Source: Actinomycetota bacterium
Lineage (GTDB): Bacteria > Actinomycetota > Acidimicrobiia > Acidimicrobiales > Ilumatobacteraceae
DNA: 64,000 nt
Assembly (NCBI GenBank): GCA_009702045.1
Contig: WLIV01000016.1
Location: forward strand, 1-64,000
Direction of reading: 5' to 3'
How positions within the stretch are numbered: the first letter of the stretch is position 1; every line of letters begins with the position of its first letter. A program made the translations under genes and the position numbers. The notes under the pieces were generated by a model. The model searched no databases. It was not told where the DNA came from and worked only from the letters and a program-made list of their open reading frames with translations. Positions 30,854-38,892 of this stretch are shown one piece after another.

Positions 30854-31783
30854 GTGAAACTCCGCATCTTCACCGAGCCCCAACAGGGCGCCAGCTATTT
30901 CGACCTGCTCGCCGTGGCCCAACACTCGGAACGACTCGGCTTCGACGCCTTCTTCCGCAGCGACCACTTCGTCGCGATGGGCGACCGGGCACCGGTGTTG
31001 CCCGGGCCGTCGGACGCGTGGATCACGCTCGCGGGCATCGCTCGCGAGACGTCCACCATCCGCCTCGGCACGCTGGTGAACTCCTCCACGTTCCGCAACC
31101 CGGGCGTGCTTGCGGTGCAGATAGCCAACGTCGACTCGATGTCGAACGGTCGCGTCGAACTGGGCCTCGGCGCCGGCTGGTTCCTCGACGAGCACGAGGC
31201 TTACGGCATCCCGTTCCCTCCGCTCGGCGAACGCTTCGACCGCCTCGAGGAACAACTGGCGATCGTCACCGGACTGTGGGAGTCGCCGGCGGGCGCCACG
31301 TTCGACTTCACCGGCGCGCACTACCAGGTGCGCAACTCGCCTGCTCTGCCGAAGCCGGTGCAGAGCCCGTTGCCGATCATCATCGGTGGTGGCGGGGCGA
31401 AGCGCACACCGGCCCTCGCCGCCCGCTACGCCGCCGAGTTCAACCTGCCGTTCCAATCGCAGGAGCGTTTCACCGAACAGCGCGACCGGGTGCGCAGCGC
31501 GTGCGACGTGATCGGCCGCGATCCGGAGTCGCTGGCCTACTCGTGCGCGCTCATCGTCTGCATCGGCAAGGACGACGCCGAGCTCGCCCGCCGTGCCGAG
31601 TTCCTCGGCCGCGACGTGGAGGAACTGCGCCTCAATGGTCTGTGCGGCACACCCGCCGAAGCCATCGAGCGGTTGGCACAGTGGGCGGCACTCGGCGCCG
31701 AGCGTGTGTACCTGCAGGTACTCGACCTCGACGACCTCGAGCAACTCGATCTCATTGCCACCGAGGTCATGCCGCACGTGTGA
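30854..31783 (+). CDS. LLM-class (luciferase-like) F420-dependent oxidoreductase
   Basis: This 309-residue TIM-barrel oxidoreductase begins VKLRIFTEPQQGASYFDLL. Family hallmarks are RLGFDAFFRSDHF, RLGTLVNSSTFRNPGVLA and GRVELGLGAGWFLDEHEAYGIPFPP. The pattern fits the actinobacterial TIGR036xx F420-dependent groups, though FMN use cannot be excluded. Members reduce or oxidise ketones, alcohols and unsaturated intermediates. The GTG start is fixed by the leaderless promoter. It closes the catabolic block. Confidence 0.88.
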   Translation: MKLRIFTEPQQGASYFDLLAVAQHSERLGFDAFFRSDHFVAMGDRAPVLPGPSDAWITLAGIARETSTIRLGTLVNSSTFRNPGVLAVQIANVDSMSNGRVELGLGAGWFLDEHEAYGIPFPPLGERFDRLEEQLAIVTGLWESPAGATFDFTGAHYQVRNSPALPKPVQSPLPIIIGGGGAKRTPALAARYAAEFNLPFQSQERFTEQRDRVRSACDVIGRDPESLAYSCALIVCIGKDDAELARRAEFLGRDVEELRLNGLCGTPAEAIERLAQWAALGAERVYLQVLDLDDLEQLDLIATEVMPHV

Positions 31784-31836
31784 ATGGCAGTGCGCGATCA
31801 GTCGGTCGGCGGCCCCTGAGCCAGATGTCCTAGTAG

Positions 31837-31850
31837 CTGTCACGGGACAG
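31837..31850. promoter_or_regulatory. Inverted repeat CTGTC-ACGG-GACAG
   Basis: Perfect 5-bp arms with a 4-bp centre lie about 80 bp upstream of the surface-protein gene at 31926. The right-hand part (cacgggacaga) recurs just before that start. Confidence 0.3.
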
Positions 31851-31869
31851 ATAAGGCCTGGCTATCAAC

Positions 31870-31907
31870 TGTCAGTAATTGACCCTGCAATTGTCAAGAA
31901 TTGACCC
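31870..31907. promoter_or_regulatory. Tandem operator-like inverted repeats upstream of the surface protein
   Basis: Two GTCA...TGAC palindromes lie 22 bp apart, so they face the same side of the helix. They are 31871-31883 (GTCA, 5-nt centre) and 31893-31905 (GTCAA-GAA-TTGAC, perfect). They end about 20 bp before the ATG at 31926 and are good candidates for cooperative repressor binding. Confidence 0.4.
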
Positions 31908-31925
31908 ACATCACACGGGACAGAC

Positions 31926-32600
31926 ATGCAACGCAAGATCTCCGCGCTCATCGGAGCACCGCTCCTGGTGACCACGTTCCTCGGCTTCGGCTCCAGAAAC
32001 GTCGGTGCAGCCGATGCCGGCAAGGTCGACATCAAGGTCGAGACCAACTACGACTCCAGCGGTGGCGCCAACCAGGTGTGGGAAGCGAACAACGTCGCGA
32101 CCGACGGTGTGTGGCCCAACCAGCGCGAACTGCTCGGCAGCAATACCCCGACAGTGGACCAGAGCTACGGTGGCAGTGTCGACGTCGACATCGAGATTGG
32201 TGCCAACAACACCCAGATCTCGCTCTTCACGAGCTCCATTGCCTGTCTCGACCTGGTGAAGGTCACGCTCACGGGCGACATCTTCGGCACCCTCAGCACT
32301 TTTCGCGACGGCTTGTTCACCGGCTCTCCTGCCAACCTGGTGATCGACAACTCGACCCCCGGCACCGTGGTTCTCACCTGGACGGGCAGTGGCTGCACCT
32401 CATACCTCGCTGAGGGTGGCGAGAGCGTGTTCAACCTCACCGCTCCGGTGGCACCCACACCCACGACGGACGGCGCCGGCTCTGAGGGCATCCCGGCAAC
32501 TGGCTCGAACTCCGGTTCGGTGGCGCTGATCGCAGTGTTGACCCTGCTGGCCGGCGGTGCGCTGGTACTGACCACGCGTCGCCGCATGCACCACAGCTGA
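31926..32600 (+). CDS. Secreted surface protein with LPXTG-like sorting signal
   Basis: This 224-residue protein has an N-terminal signal peptide (MQRKISALIGAPLLVTTF, likely cut near AADA at 28-31). A beta-rich exported domain with two Cys (SSIACLDLV and GSGCTSYL) is followed by a Pro/Thr linker. The cell-wall sorting signal is IPATG at 189-193, a hydrophobic helix, then RRRMHHS. IPATG departs from canonical LPXTG but keeps the xPxTG core. A sortase should attach it to peptidoglycan; no sortase gene is in view. A strong terminator follows. Confidence 0.82.
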   Translation: MQRKISALIGAPLLVTTFLGFGSRNVGAADAGKVDIKVETNYDSSGGANQVWEANNVATDGVWPNQRELLGSNTPTVDQSYGGSVDVDIEIGANNTQISLFTSSIACLDLVKVTLTGDIFGTLSTFRDGLFTGSPANLVIDNSTPGTVVLTWTGSGCTSYLAEGGESVFNLTAPVAPTPTTDGAGSEGIPATGSNSGSVALIAVLTLLAGGALVLTTRRRMHHS

Positions 32601-32618
32601 CCAGTTCAGCTGAACAAA

Positions 32619-32654
32619 CAGAAGGGCCGCACCCCAACGGGTGCGGCCCTTCTG
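32619..32654. terminator. Bidirectional hairpin terminator
   Basis: A perfect 16-bp stem (32619-32634 with 32639-32654) with a CAAC loop lies between convergent genes. A second small palindrome (CAGCTGA...TCAGCTG, 32594-32612) covers the upstream stop codon. Confidence 0.88.
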
Positions 32655-32696
32655 CGCGTCACGGGTGCGATGTCCGCGCCTACGTTGCTACCGAGG

Positions 32697-33032
32697 TCAC
32701 AAATCGCCGAGCAGTGAGAAAAGACCACCAGGGCTGACCCGTGACGTGCGGTGCGCAGCGCACAACTTGATCAGACCGTTGGTCACTTCCACCACACCGC
32801 GCATGCTGAGCGCGCCGACCGTTTCGATGACGGCAGCCTCCTCGACCCCGAGTGCAGCAGCCATCGAGCTGATCGACATCAGCTCTGGTGCCCGCAGCAC
32901 TGCTCGGGCAACTTGCAGTTGCGCCTCCGGCAAGTCGAGCAAGTCGGAAATCGTGAAGGCCGGCGCGGCGGTTGCCGCTTCGGCCTGCTGGACCTGCTCG
33001 CCGATGCGACCGAACATCCCCTGCCCGCTCAT
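32697..33032 (-). CDS. Small winged-helix-like protein in the PrsW operon
   Basis: This 111-residue protein has an N-terminal Met/Gln-rich part (MSGQGMFGRIGEQVQQAE). It is followed by a helical domain resembling a winged helix: FTISDLLDLPEAQLQVARAV, MSISSMAAALGVEEAAVIETV, then the wing MRGVVEVTNGLIKL. It lacks any catalytic signature. Its ATG overlaps the zinc-ribbon gene stop (ATGA), so it is the third gene of a PrsW/zinc-ribbon/wHTH operon. It may be a regulator or a partner of the peptidase; I do not recognise a named family. Confidence 0.65.
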   Translation of the reverse strand: MSGQGMFGRIGEQVQQAEAATAAPAFTISDLLDLPEAQLQVARAVLRAPELMSISSMAAALGVEEAAVIETVGALSMRGVVEVTNGLIKLCAAHRTSRVSPGGLFSLLGDL

Positions 33033-33235
33033 GCCAGCTCCGGCATCGCAATGGGCTCGGGCTGCGGGCGACACACACCGCACCACAACGTGCCGGCGAC
33101 CACGATCGAGCGTGGTGGATCGGAACCGAAGATGGTGACGATGAATGGCAGGTTGGAGTGGTGCACCTGGCACACCCCCCGACCACAGAACTTGCACGTT
33201 CCGCGTGCGTGGTCGTCACATTGTGAACAGAGCAT
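33029..33235 (-). CDS. Small zinc-ribbon protein
   Basis: This 68-residue protein holds four paired Cys/His groups: CSQCDDH, CKFCGRGVCQVHH and CGVC. They could bind two zinc ions in a B-box or LIM-like arrangement. A short hydrophobic stretch (LPFIVTIFG) lies in the centre. The ATG shares its A with the PrsW stop (TGATG) and its stop overlaps the next start, so the three genes are tightly coupled. The function is unknown; a metal-dependent protein-protein adaptor is plausible. Confidence 0.65.
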   Translation of the reverse strand: MLCSQCDDHARGTCKFCGRGVCQVHHSNLPFIVTIFGSDPPRSIVVAGTLWCGVCRPQPEPIAMPELA

Positions 33236-34335
33236 CAGTCCTCCGCTTTCGCGTCAGTATGGGAACCGGTGGAGTCGGTCTCGGGGATCGCGAACCGGGC
33301 CCACATTCCGCTCGCCTCACGAACCGGCTCGGCCGATATCTCGGCACCACCGGCGACCGCGAGCGTCGCCCACACACCTGCCGATGATGGGTCGACCGGG
33401 AGGTGAGAACGTAGCCACATCATTGCGTGAAGTCCCAGCGCGCGGCGGTGTGCGTCGGCCGAGCGCTCCAGTTCCGCGAGCGCGGCGTCATCGATACGCG
33501 CGGTCGCGCGCCCGATGGCAATGCGCCGTTGCAACTCGATCAGTTGCTCTGCACGCTCGGCGGCGACCCCGCCGTAACGGGTCTCGAACACGTCGAGGAC
33601 GTCGACTCCTTGACGACCGCCAGCGAGCGCAGCTTGTTCACTGGCACTTGCACCACGGCGGGCAAGGTCGAGACGAGCCCATCGTGACGAGATCGGCATA
33701 CCGGTGGCCACGATCCCGGCAGCGACGAAGAACACCGCGACACCTGTGAGCGTGATGGCCAGCGCGTTGGGATGCCCCTGGCGAGTGAGTCGGTTGAAGC
33801 CGGAGTGCAGGCTCATCGCACAGGCCAACGCGGCCAACGTGCCCCCAATGCGGAACAGCACGCCTCGCGACCACGTGCCGACCAAGGCGGCACCGACAAT
33901 CGCAGTGCAACCGGCGTGCATGAGGTTCGTGGACGTCACCCTCGCCAGTGCCACGCTGAACCCATCGCCCGGGGCTGACCCGCTGAGGTACACCCAGTTC
34001 TCACGGATGGCAAAACCGGTTCCAGCGGCAAGGCCGAGCACGGCGCCATCGACGAACCATGAGCAGCGTCGGGACCAGGCAACCAGCGGGAGCAGCGACG
34101 ATTTCGCGATTTCTTCCATGATCGGGGCGCCGATGACGACCAGCGACGCGAAGCCGTAGTTGTGGTTCCAGCGGTCGTTGAAGCCGACGACCACCCACGT
34201 GGATCCGATACCCCAGGCGAGCGCAAGCACCACCAACGGCAGGGCCCGCAACCCGCCACGGCTCAGCATCCAGACCGCGGTCAGACAGCACAGCGGGATC
34301 GCGGTCGCAACCAGCGTGGCGAGATCGAACGTCAT
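33235..34335 (-). CDS. PrsW-family intramembrane metalloprotease-like protein
   Basis: This 366-residue protein has about eight N-terminal helices and a soluble C-terminal region (from about residue 225). The PrsW motifs are clear: APIMEEIAKSS (EExxK), AAGTGFAIRENWVYL, and MHAGCTAIVGAALVG with its His. Further family-like residues are in MSLHSGFN. PrsW-type proteases cut membrane proteins such as anti-sigma factors and belong to the Abi/CAAX-protease-like group. The C-terminal helical tail is an addition to the core. The ATG at 34335 is used; a TTG at 34341 is possible. It leads a three-gene operon. Confidence 0.85.
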   Translation of the reverse strand: MTFDLATLVATAIPLCCLTAVWMLSRGGLRALPLVVLALAWGIGSTWVVVGFNDRWNHNYGFASLVVIGAPIMEEIAKSSLLPLVAWSRRCSWFVDGAVLGLAAGTGFAIRENWVYLSGSAPGDGFSVALARVTSTNLMHAGCTAIVGAALVGTWSRGVLFRIGGTLAALACAMSLHSGFNRLTRQGHPNALAITLTGVAVFFVAAGIVATGMPISSRWARLDLARRGASASEQAALAGGRQGVDVLDVFETRYGGVAAERAEQLIELQRRIAIGRATARIDDAALAELERSADAHRRALGLHAMMWLRSHLPVDPSSAGVWATLAVAGGAEISAEPVREASGMWARFAIPETDSTGSHTDAKAED

Positions 34336-34482
34336 CAGCAACCGGCCTCAGCCGCGGTACCACCGACACGTGAACGAGGTCCAGGGCGAGCCACCACATA
34401 AGTGTGCCTGATGAACAGAGACAATTACCACTACTTCTGTCGCAAAAGCCCGACGACTACCAGCGCAGTCACCGCACGCAGG

Positions 34483-37400
34483 TCACGTCATGACCGCACC
34501 ACCCGGTGCTTCGACAGGCCGCCCGAACAGATAGCCCTGGGCCAGTTCGACGCCCAGACCCCGCAGGGTTTCGGCCTCGGCCTCGGCCTCGACGCCTTCG
34601 GCGATCAGGATCGTGCCAGTTGTCCTGGCGAAGTGGCACATTCCGCTGGTCAGCGCCTGGCGAACCGGATCCGCATCGATCCCACGAATCAGGCCGGCGT
34701 CAAGCTTCACCATGTCGGGTTGAAGTTCGAGAATGTGGCGAAGGCTGGCGAAGCCGGCACCCGCGTCGTCGACCGAGATTCTCGCCGGCGTACAACCCTG
34801 GATGGCCTCGCGCATCAACGGGTAGTCGCCGATCGGCAGGTGCTCCGTGAGTTCGATCACGATCGGCCGCGACGCGTCGGCGACCGTGCGAGCGGCGTGC
34901 CCGCTGAGCACCACCTCGGGTGAGAAGTTGACACTGAGCCACACGTCGGCGGGGAGGCCACGAGCGGCAACAAGGGCGGCTGCTACACACGCGGTCTCCA
35001 ATTCATCACCGAGCGCCAGCAGGTGGGCGTTGGCGAAGCACTGGTCGGGGGCGCTGTTGCCATCGAAGCGGGTGAGTGCCTCATAGCCGCGCACCCTGCC
35101 TGTTGCCAGGTCGACGACGGGCTGGAACACAGGGTGGAAACGCTGAGCATCGATGACGTCGCGGATCTCCGCCCGCTGCGCCTCACGTTGCTCGTGCTGT
35201 TCGGCCTGCGCTCCGAACAGCACACCGGCGAGCGACCCGAACTCAGCAAGTATCCCCAGCCGGGTCTGCATCCACTCCACCCCCACCGGCACCCGTGTGG
35301 CAACGGCGACGAGGCCGCCGACCTCGCCGCGCCACACGAGCGGGGCACAGCCGACAGCGGTGAATCCGTCGATGAGCAGGGCTTCGACCATCGCCAGGGT
35401 CAGCCAGCGCACCGACGACGGTGTGGCCCCGTCGACCGTCAGGGCGCTGACATCAGTCTTCTGGTTGAACCCATCGGGATACGGAATGCGAGTGCCTTCT
35501 CCCACCATTCTGCGCAGTGCTGTCGGTCCCCGGCACCCGATAGGAATGAGGTAGCCGCTCGGATCGGTCAGCAGCACGATCGCCGAATCGAAGCCGTCGA
35601 GGCCAACCACGGCCTCGCAGAACGAGTCAGCAGTCGCCTTGAGCTCGCCAGGCTGCACCCCGCTGACCATCTGGCGGACCGCCGCTCGATCGCTGCGCTC
35701 GCGGATCAGGTCGGCCTCGAGTCCGCGCGTGATGGAGAGGTCGTGTTTGACGGCAACATAGGCCATCGTCGTACCCGCCGCATCGTGGACTGGCGCGATC
35801 GTGGCGTCCTCCTCGTACACCTCACCGTTCTTGCGGCGGTTGATCAGCACCCCGTGCCACGGTCGCCCATTCAACAGATCAGCCCACAGACCCACGTAAA
35901 AAGCATGATCGTGCTGGCCGCTGCTGAAGAGACTCGGGTTCTGACCGACGAGTTCATCGAGCGAATAGCCCGACGCTGCGATCGCTGCCGGGTTGGCATA
36001 GATGATCGCCGGGGTTGGATCGGTCACCACAAAGGTCTCGGCCGCCTGGTCGATCGCCGTCGTCAGGAGTGACTGTCGGGCCACCGCCTGCAGGAGTTGC
36101 CCGGCGCGGCGAAGCCGTTGCAGCCCGAGAGCCAGCTGCGTTGCCAGCTCCTCCAGCTCGGCGATGGCCTGCCGGTCGAAGGCGTCCGTCTGCTCGGCGT
36201 AGACCCAGAGCGCACCGTCGATCGCTCCATCAACGGTGACCGGCACGCTGGTCGAGGAGCGGAGTCCGTCCGGCGCTGCCGCTGCCACACCCGCCAGGTC
36301 ACCGGCAGTGAGCACGTCGGTTCCCTCGGCATCGGCCCCCTGGCGGACATACCGGGCGAACTGATACCCGCCCTGCTCAACGATGACGGCGCAGATGTCG
36401 CCCAGCAACTCGCCCTCGTCCTGTGCGGTAGCCACCAGGGCATTCACGGCCGCCAGCAGCCGGTAGCGCCGCTCAGACTTGGCCAACGCTGCAACCGACG
36501 CGTGACGCTCCGTCACGTCACGCCATGTGTAGCTCAGGGCATCGCCGACCCTCACGGCGCGGATGTCGTAGCGACGCTCCGAGGCGAGAATCTCGTGCCA
36601 GTAGGAGTAGTCGTCGAGCACCAACGGCTGGCCGGACTCGACCACCGCAGAGTACATCGCGAGCAGTCCCGTCCCGGAGTGCCCTGGCAGCAGATTGAGC
36701 AACCGCGCTCCGACCAGTTGTTCACGCGTCATCCGGTTGTACTCGCACGCAGCGTCGTTGGCGTCGACATAGACGAAGTCGACGATCTGGTCGTTCTCGT
36801 CACGGATCGCATCCAGGAGCACGTGGGGATCGAGCAACGTATCGATCACCGCCCGCAGTTGCAGGTGGCTGGCATCCAGCCGCTCCTTGGCGACTTGTAG
36901 CTGCTGTTCGCCGCGAACCACCGCTTCCCGGGCGCGCAACACGCTGCTGCCGCCACCGGGTCGGGCGTCCTTCAACTCGTACATCACCGTGTCGGCCCGG
37001 CCCAACGCGTTCCAGAGATCCTCGCCAACCTCCCACTGGGTCAGGCCCACAGTCCAGCTGGTGTCGTTCGCCGCCCGCATCCGCGCGATCACGTTGTCGG
37101 CACCGGCGACAGTGGTGTGGGGGAGCACGACGGCGAACTCATCACCACCGATCCGACTCAGCAGATCGCCGTCGCGTAACACCTCCTGCCATTTTTGCGA
37201 CACCTCAACCAGCAACATGTCGCCAGCGTGGTGGCCGTGAGCGTCGTTGTACGCCTTGAACCGGTCCATGTCGATCATGCCGACAGTGACTGGGCTGCGG
37301 CTACGCGCGGACACGGCGGCAACCGCATGGAAGAGTTCGCTGAGCCCGTTGCGGTTAAGGGCACCGGTCAACGAATCACGTGTCGCTGCCGACCTCAGGT

Positions 37401-37950
37401 TCCCGACAAGGACCGACACCACACGAGCCACCACCACCAGGACGACCGCAGCGACGGCGAAGAAGAGCGGTGAGCCCGTTCGCGGGTTGAGCAACAAGGC
37501 GGTGCCATAGACCAGCAACGTCCAGATCACCATTGGCCACAGACGCTTCGGCGGCCGGTGGTACGCGGCAAACAGCACGAGGAGTACGAGCGACAATGCC
37601 CCCAGCACCTGCCCGGCATCCTGCGGCCGCTCCCCGACCACCAGACCCATGAGGGCGGCGGCAATCGCCAGGGACAGATCGAGCCCCCGTTCGCTCATCC
37701 AGGTGCGCGACGACCAGGTGAGGGCTGCCAACAGTACGAACGCAAGGCACATCGCTGCGTCGAACAGGCGGGGAGAACCCGCCGTTGTCGGAAACGCCAC
37801 GAATCCAAGCCGGAACAGCGCGATGAGTAGTTCGAGTTTGGCCAATAACGCGAATTCGGGCGGCGTTCCCAGCGCGAGGTGAGGCGAAGGTGGCCGCGCA
37901 CCCTTGCGGCGCGTCAACATCGCCAGACGTCGCACCGACACGGTTCCCAT
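34483..37950 (-). CDS. Multidomain c-di-GMP enzyme: membrane-GGDEF-PAS-GAF-PAS-GAF-EAL
   Basis: This 1155-residue signalling protein starts with about six membrane helices (30-185). It continues with a GGDEF domain with intact RIGGDEFAVV and an upstream RDGD inhibitory site five residues before it. Then come a PAS-like domain, a GAF domain (CAVIVEQGGYQFAR onward), a second PAS (TFVVTDPTPAIIYANPAA), a second GAF and a C-terminal EAL domain. The EAL domain keeps YEALTRF, VNFSPE, IELTEH, SVDDAGAGFASL, KLD and AEGVEAEAE, so both synthesis and hydrolysis of c-di-GMP are possible. Separating GGDEF from EAL by four sensor domains is unusual. A GTG at 37959 is an alternative start. Confidence 0.9.
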   Translation of the reverse strand: MGTVSVRRLAMLTRRKGARPPSPHLALGTPPEFALLAKLELLIALFRLGFVAFPTTAGSPRLFDAAMCLAFVLLAALTWSSRTWMSERGLDLSLAIAAALMGLVVGERPQDAGQVLGALSLVLLVLFAAYHRPPKRLWPMVIWTLLVYGTALLLNPRTGSPLFFAVAAVVLVVVARVVSVLVGNLRSAATRDSLTGALNRNGLSELFHAVAAVSARSRSPVTVGMIDMDRFKAYNDAHGHHAGDMLLVEVSQKWQEVLRDGDLLSRIGGDEFAVVLPHTTVAGADNVIARMRAANDTSWTVGLTQWEVGEDLWNALGRADTVMYELKDARPGGGSSVLRAREAVVRGEQQLQVAKERLDASHLQLRAVIDTLLDPHVLLDAIRDENDQIVDFVYVDANDAACEYNRMTREQLVGARLLNLLPGHSGTGLLAMYSAVVESGQPLVLDDYSYWHEILASERRYDIRAVRVGDALSYTWRDVTERHASVAALAKSERRYRLLAAVNALVATAQDEGELLGDICAVIVEQGGYQFARYVRQGADAEGTDVLTAGDLAGVAAAAPDGLRSSTSVPVTVDGAIDGALWVYAEQTDAFDRQAIAELEELATQLALGLQRLRRAGQLLQAVARQSLLTTAIDQAAETFVVTDPTPAIIYANPAAIAASGYSLDELVGQNPSLFSSGQHDHAFYVGLWADLLNGRPWHGVLINRRKNGEVYEEDATIAPVHDAAGTTMAYVAVKHDLSITRGLEADLIRERSDRAAVRQMVSGVQPGELKATADSFCEAVVGLDGFDSAIVLLTDPSGYLIPIGCRGPTALRRMVGEGTRIPYPDGFNQKTDVSALTVDGATPSSVRWLTLAMVEALLIDGFTAVGCAPLVWRGEVGGLVAVATRVPVGVEWMQTRLGILAEFGSLAGVLFGAQAEQHEQREAQRAEIRDVIDAQRFHPVFQPVVDLATGRVRGYEALTRFDGNSAPDQCFANAHLLALGDELETACVAAALVAARGLPADVWLSVNFSPEVVLSGHAARTVADASRPIVIELTEHLPIGDYPLMREAIQGCTPARISVDDAGAGFASLRHILELQPDMVKLDAGLIRGIDADPVRQALTSGMCHFARTTGTILIAEGVEAEAEAETLRGLGVELAQGYLFGRPVEAPGGAVMT

Positions 37951-38079
37951 CACAGTCACCCAAATTCAGCGGATTCATGCGCTCGGCGGCGCACTCACCT
38001 GGCCCTAGTTGATCGCGGGGCGGCCCACTTCGACAGGGGCCAACGTCACAGCCACCTGGCTGGGCGTGCCGGTCGCGCG

Positions 38080-38751
38080 TCAGCTGCCGTGGGCCTGTAC
38101 CAGCCGGGCGACGAGGACGAGCAGCACGAGCAGCGACAAACTCGTCTGGAGCATCATCGCAACCTTCACTCGGCGAGACACGACCGTCTCACTGGTGGGC
38201 CCGAAGGTTGCGTTGGTGTTGAACGAGATGAACGCGTAGTCGATCAGCTTTGGCCGCTGCAGATCCACGCCGCCTCGGCCGGGAAACACGAAGGCGCCGC
38301 CCGGCACGATGCCGTCGAGTAGCCAGTACCACCCCGTGAACACGGCAGCAATCGCGATGTAGGCCGCCCCTACGTCCGCAAGCCCCCACAGGTACTCGTC
38401 GTGGCGTACGCGTGCGGTGACGACGAGGGCCGCCACCGCAGCAATGGTTTGGACGGTCGCCACGATCAAGTACAGGATCAGAGCACGGTGCCGCAGGTGC
38501 TCTCGTCCAGAGATGCTCGCAACGATGACGACACCGATCGTTGCGATGAACGCGACAACCATCGCCACGTCGAGCCCATTGAGGATTCGGGTCGTGGTCG
38601 TGCTGAACACTGACCCATATTCGATGGCGACGCCAGACCCGAGATCCAGCAAGAACACCACGAGGGTGTAAAGCACCGTCGTTCGAGGCGTGTAGCAATC
38701 GGAGAGACCGCGTGGCTCCAACGCAGTTACGTGTGTCTCGCTCATTGGCAT
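38080..38751 (-). CDS. Membrane protein with degenerate potassium-channel-like pore
   Basis: This 223-residue protein has about six helices. The C-terminal pair flanks a loop FISFNTNATFGPTSETVVSRR, which lines up with the pore loop and following helix of two-helix K+ channels. The selectivity filter (usually TVGYG) is not intact. The N-terminal four helices resemble a voltage-sensor-like or DUF1345-like bundle. Whether it conducts ions is uncertain. It is divergent from the ClC gene with a 141-bp spacer, which may reflect joint control of ion balance. The ATG at 38751 or 38745 may be used. Confidence 0.6.
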   Translation of the reverse strand: MPMSETHVTALEPRGLSDCYTPRTTVLYTLVVFLLDLGSGVAIEYGSVFSTTTTRILNGLDVAMVVAFIATIGVVIVASISGREHLRHRALILYLIVATVQTIAAVAALVVTARVRHDEYLWGLADVGAAYIAIAAVFTGWYWLLDGIVPGGAFVFPGRGGVDLQRPKLIDYAFISFNTNATFGPTSETVVSRRVKVAMMLQTSLSLLVLLVLVARLVQAHGS

Positions 38752-38756
38752 CAGGA

Positions 38757-38770
38757 TGACACAGTTGTCC
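38757..38770. promoter_or_regulatory. Near-palindrome TGACA-CAGT-TGTCC
   Basis: The TGACA-N4-TGTC layout has one mismatch at the edge and lies directly upstream of the 38751 start. It matches the sites at 4104 and 23348. Confidence 0.3.
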
Positions 38771-38892
38771 GCCGCCAGAGCGACAACACTGGCAACTGCA
38801 TGTACTGTGCGGCCAATGAGCACCGCAACCTACGATGCATCGCTCTGCGAGGTTGAAGCGGTGACCAAGTCGTTGCGGGCGTCGGGTTGACA

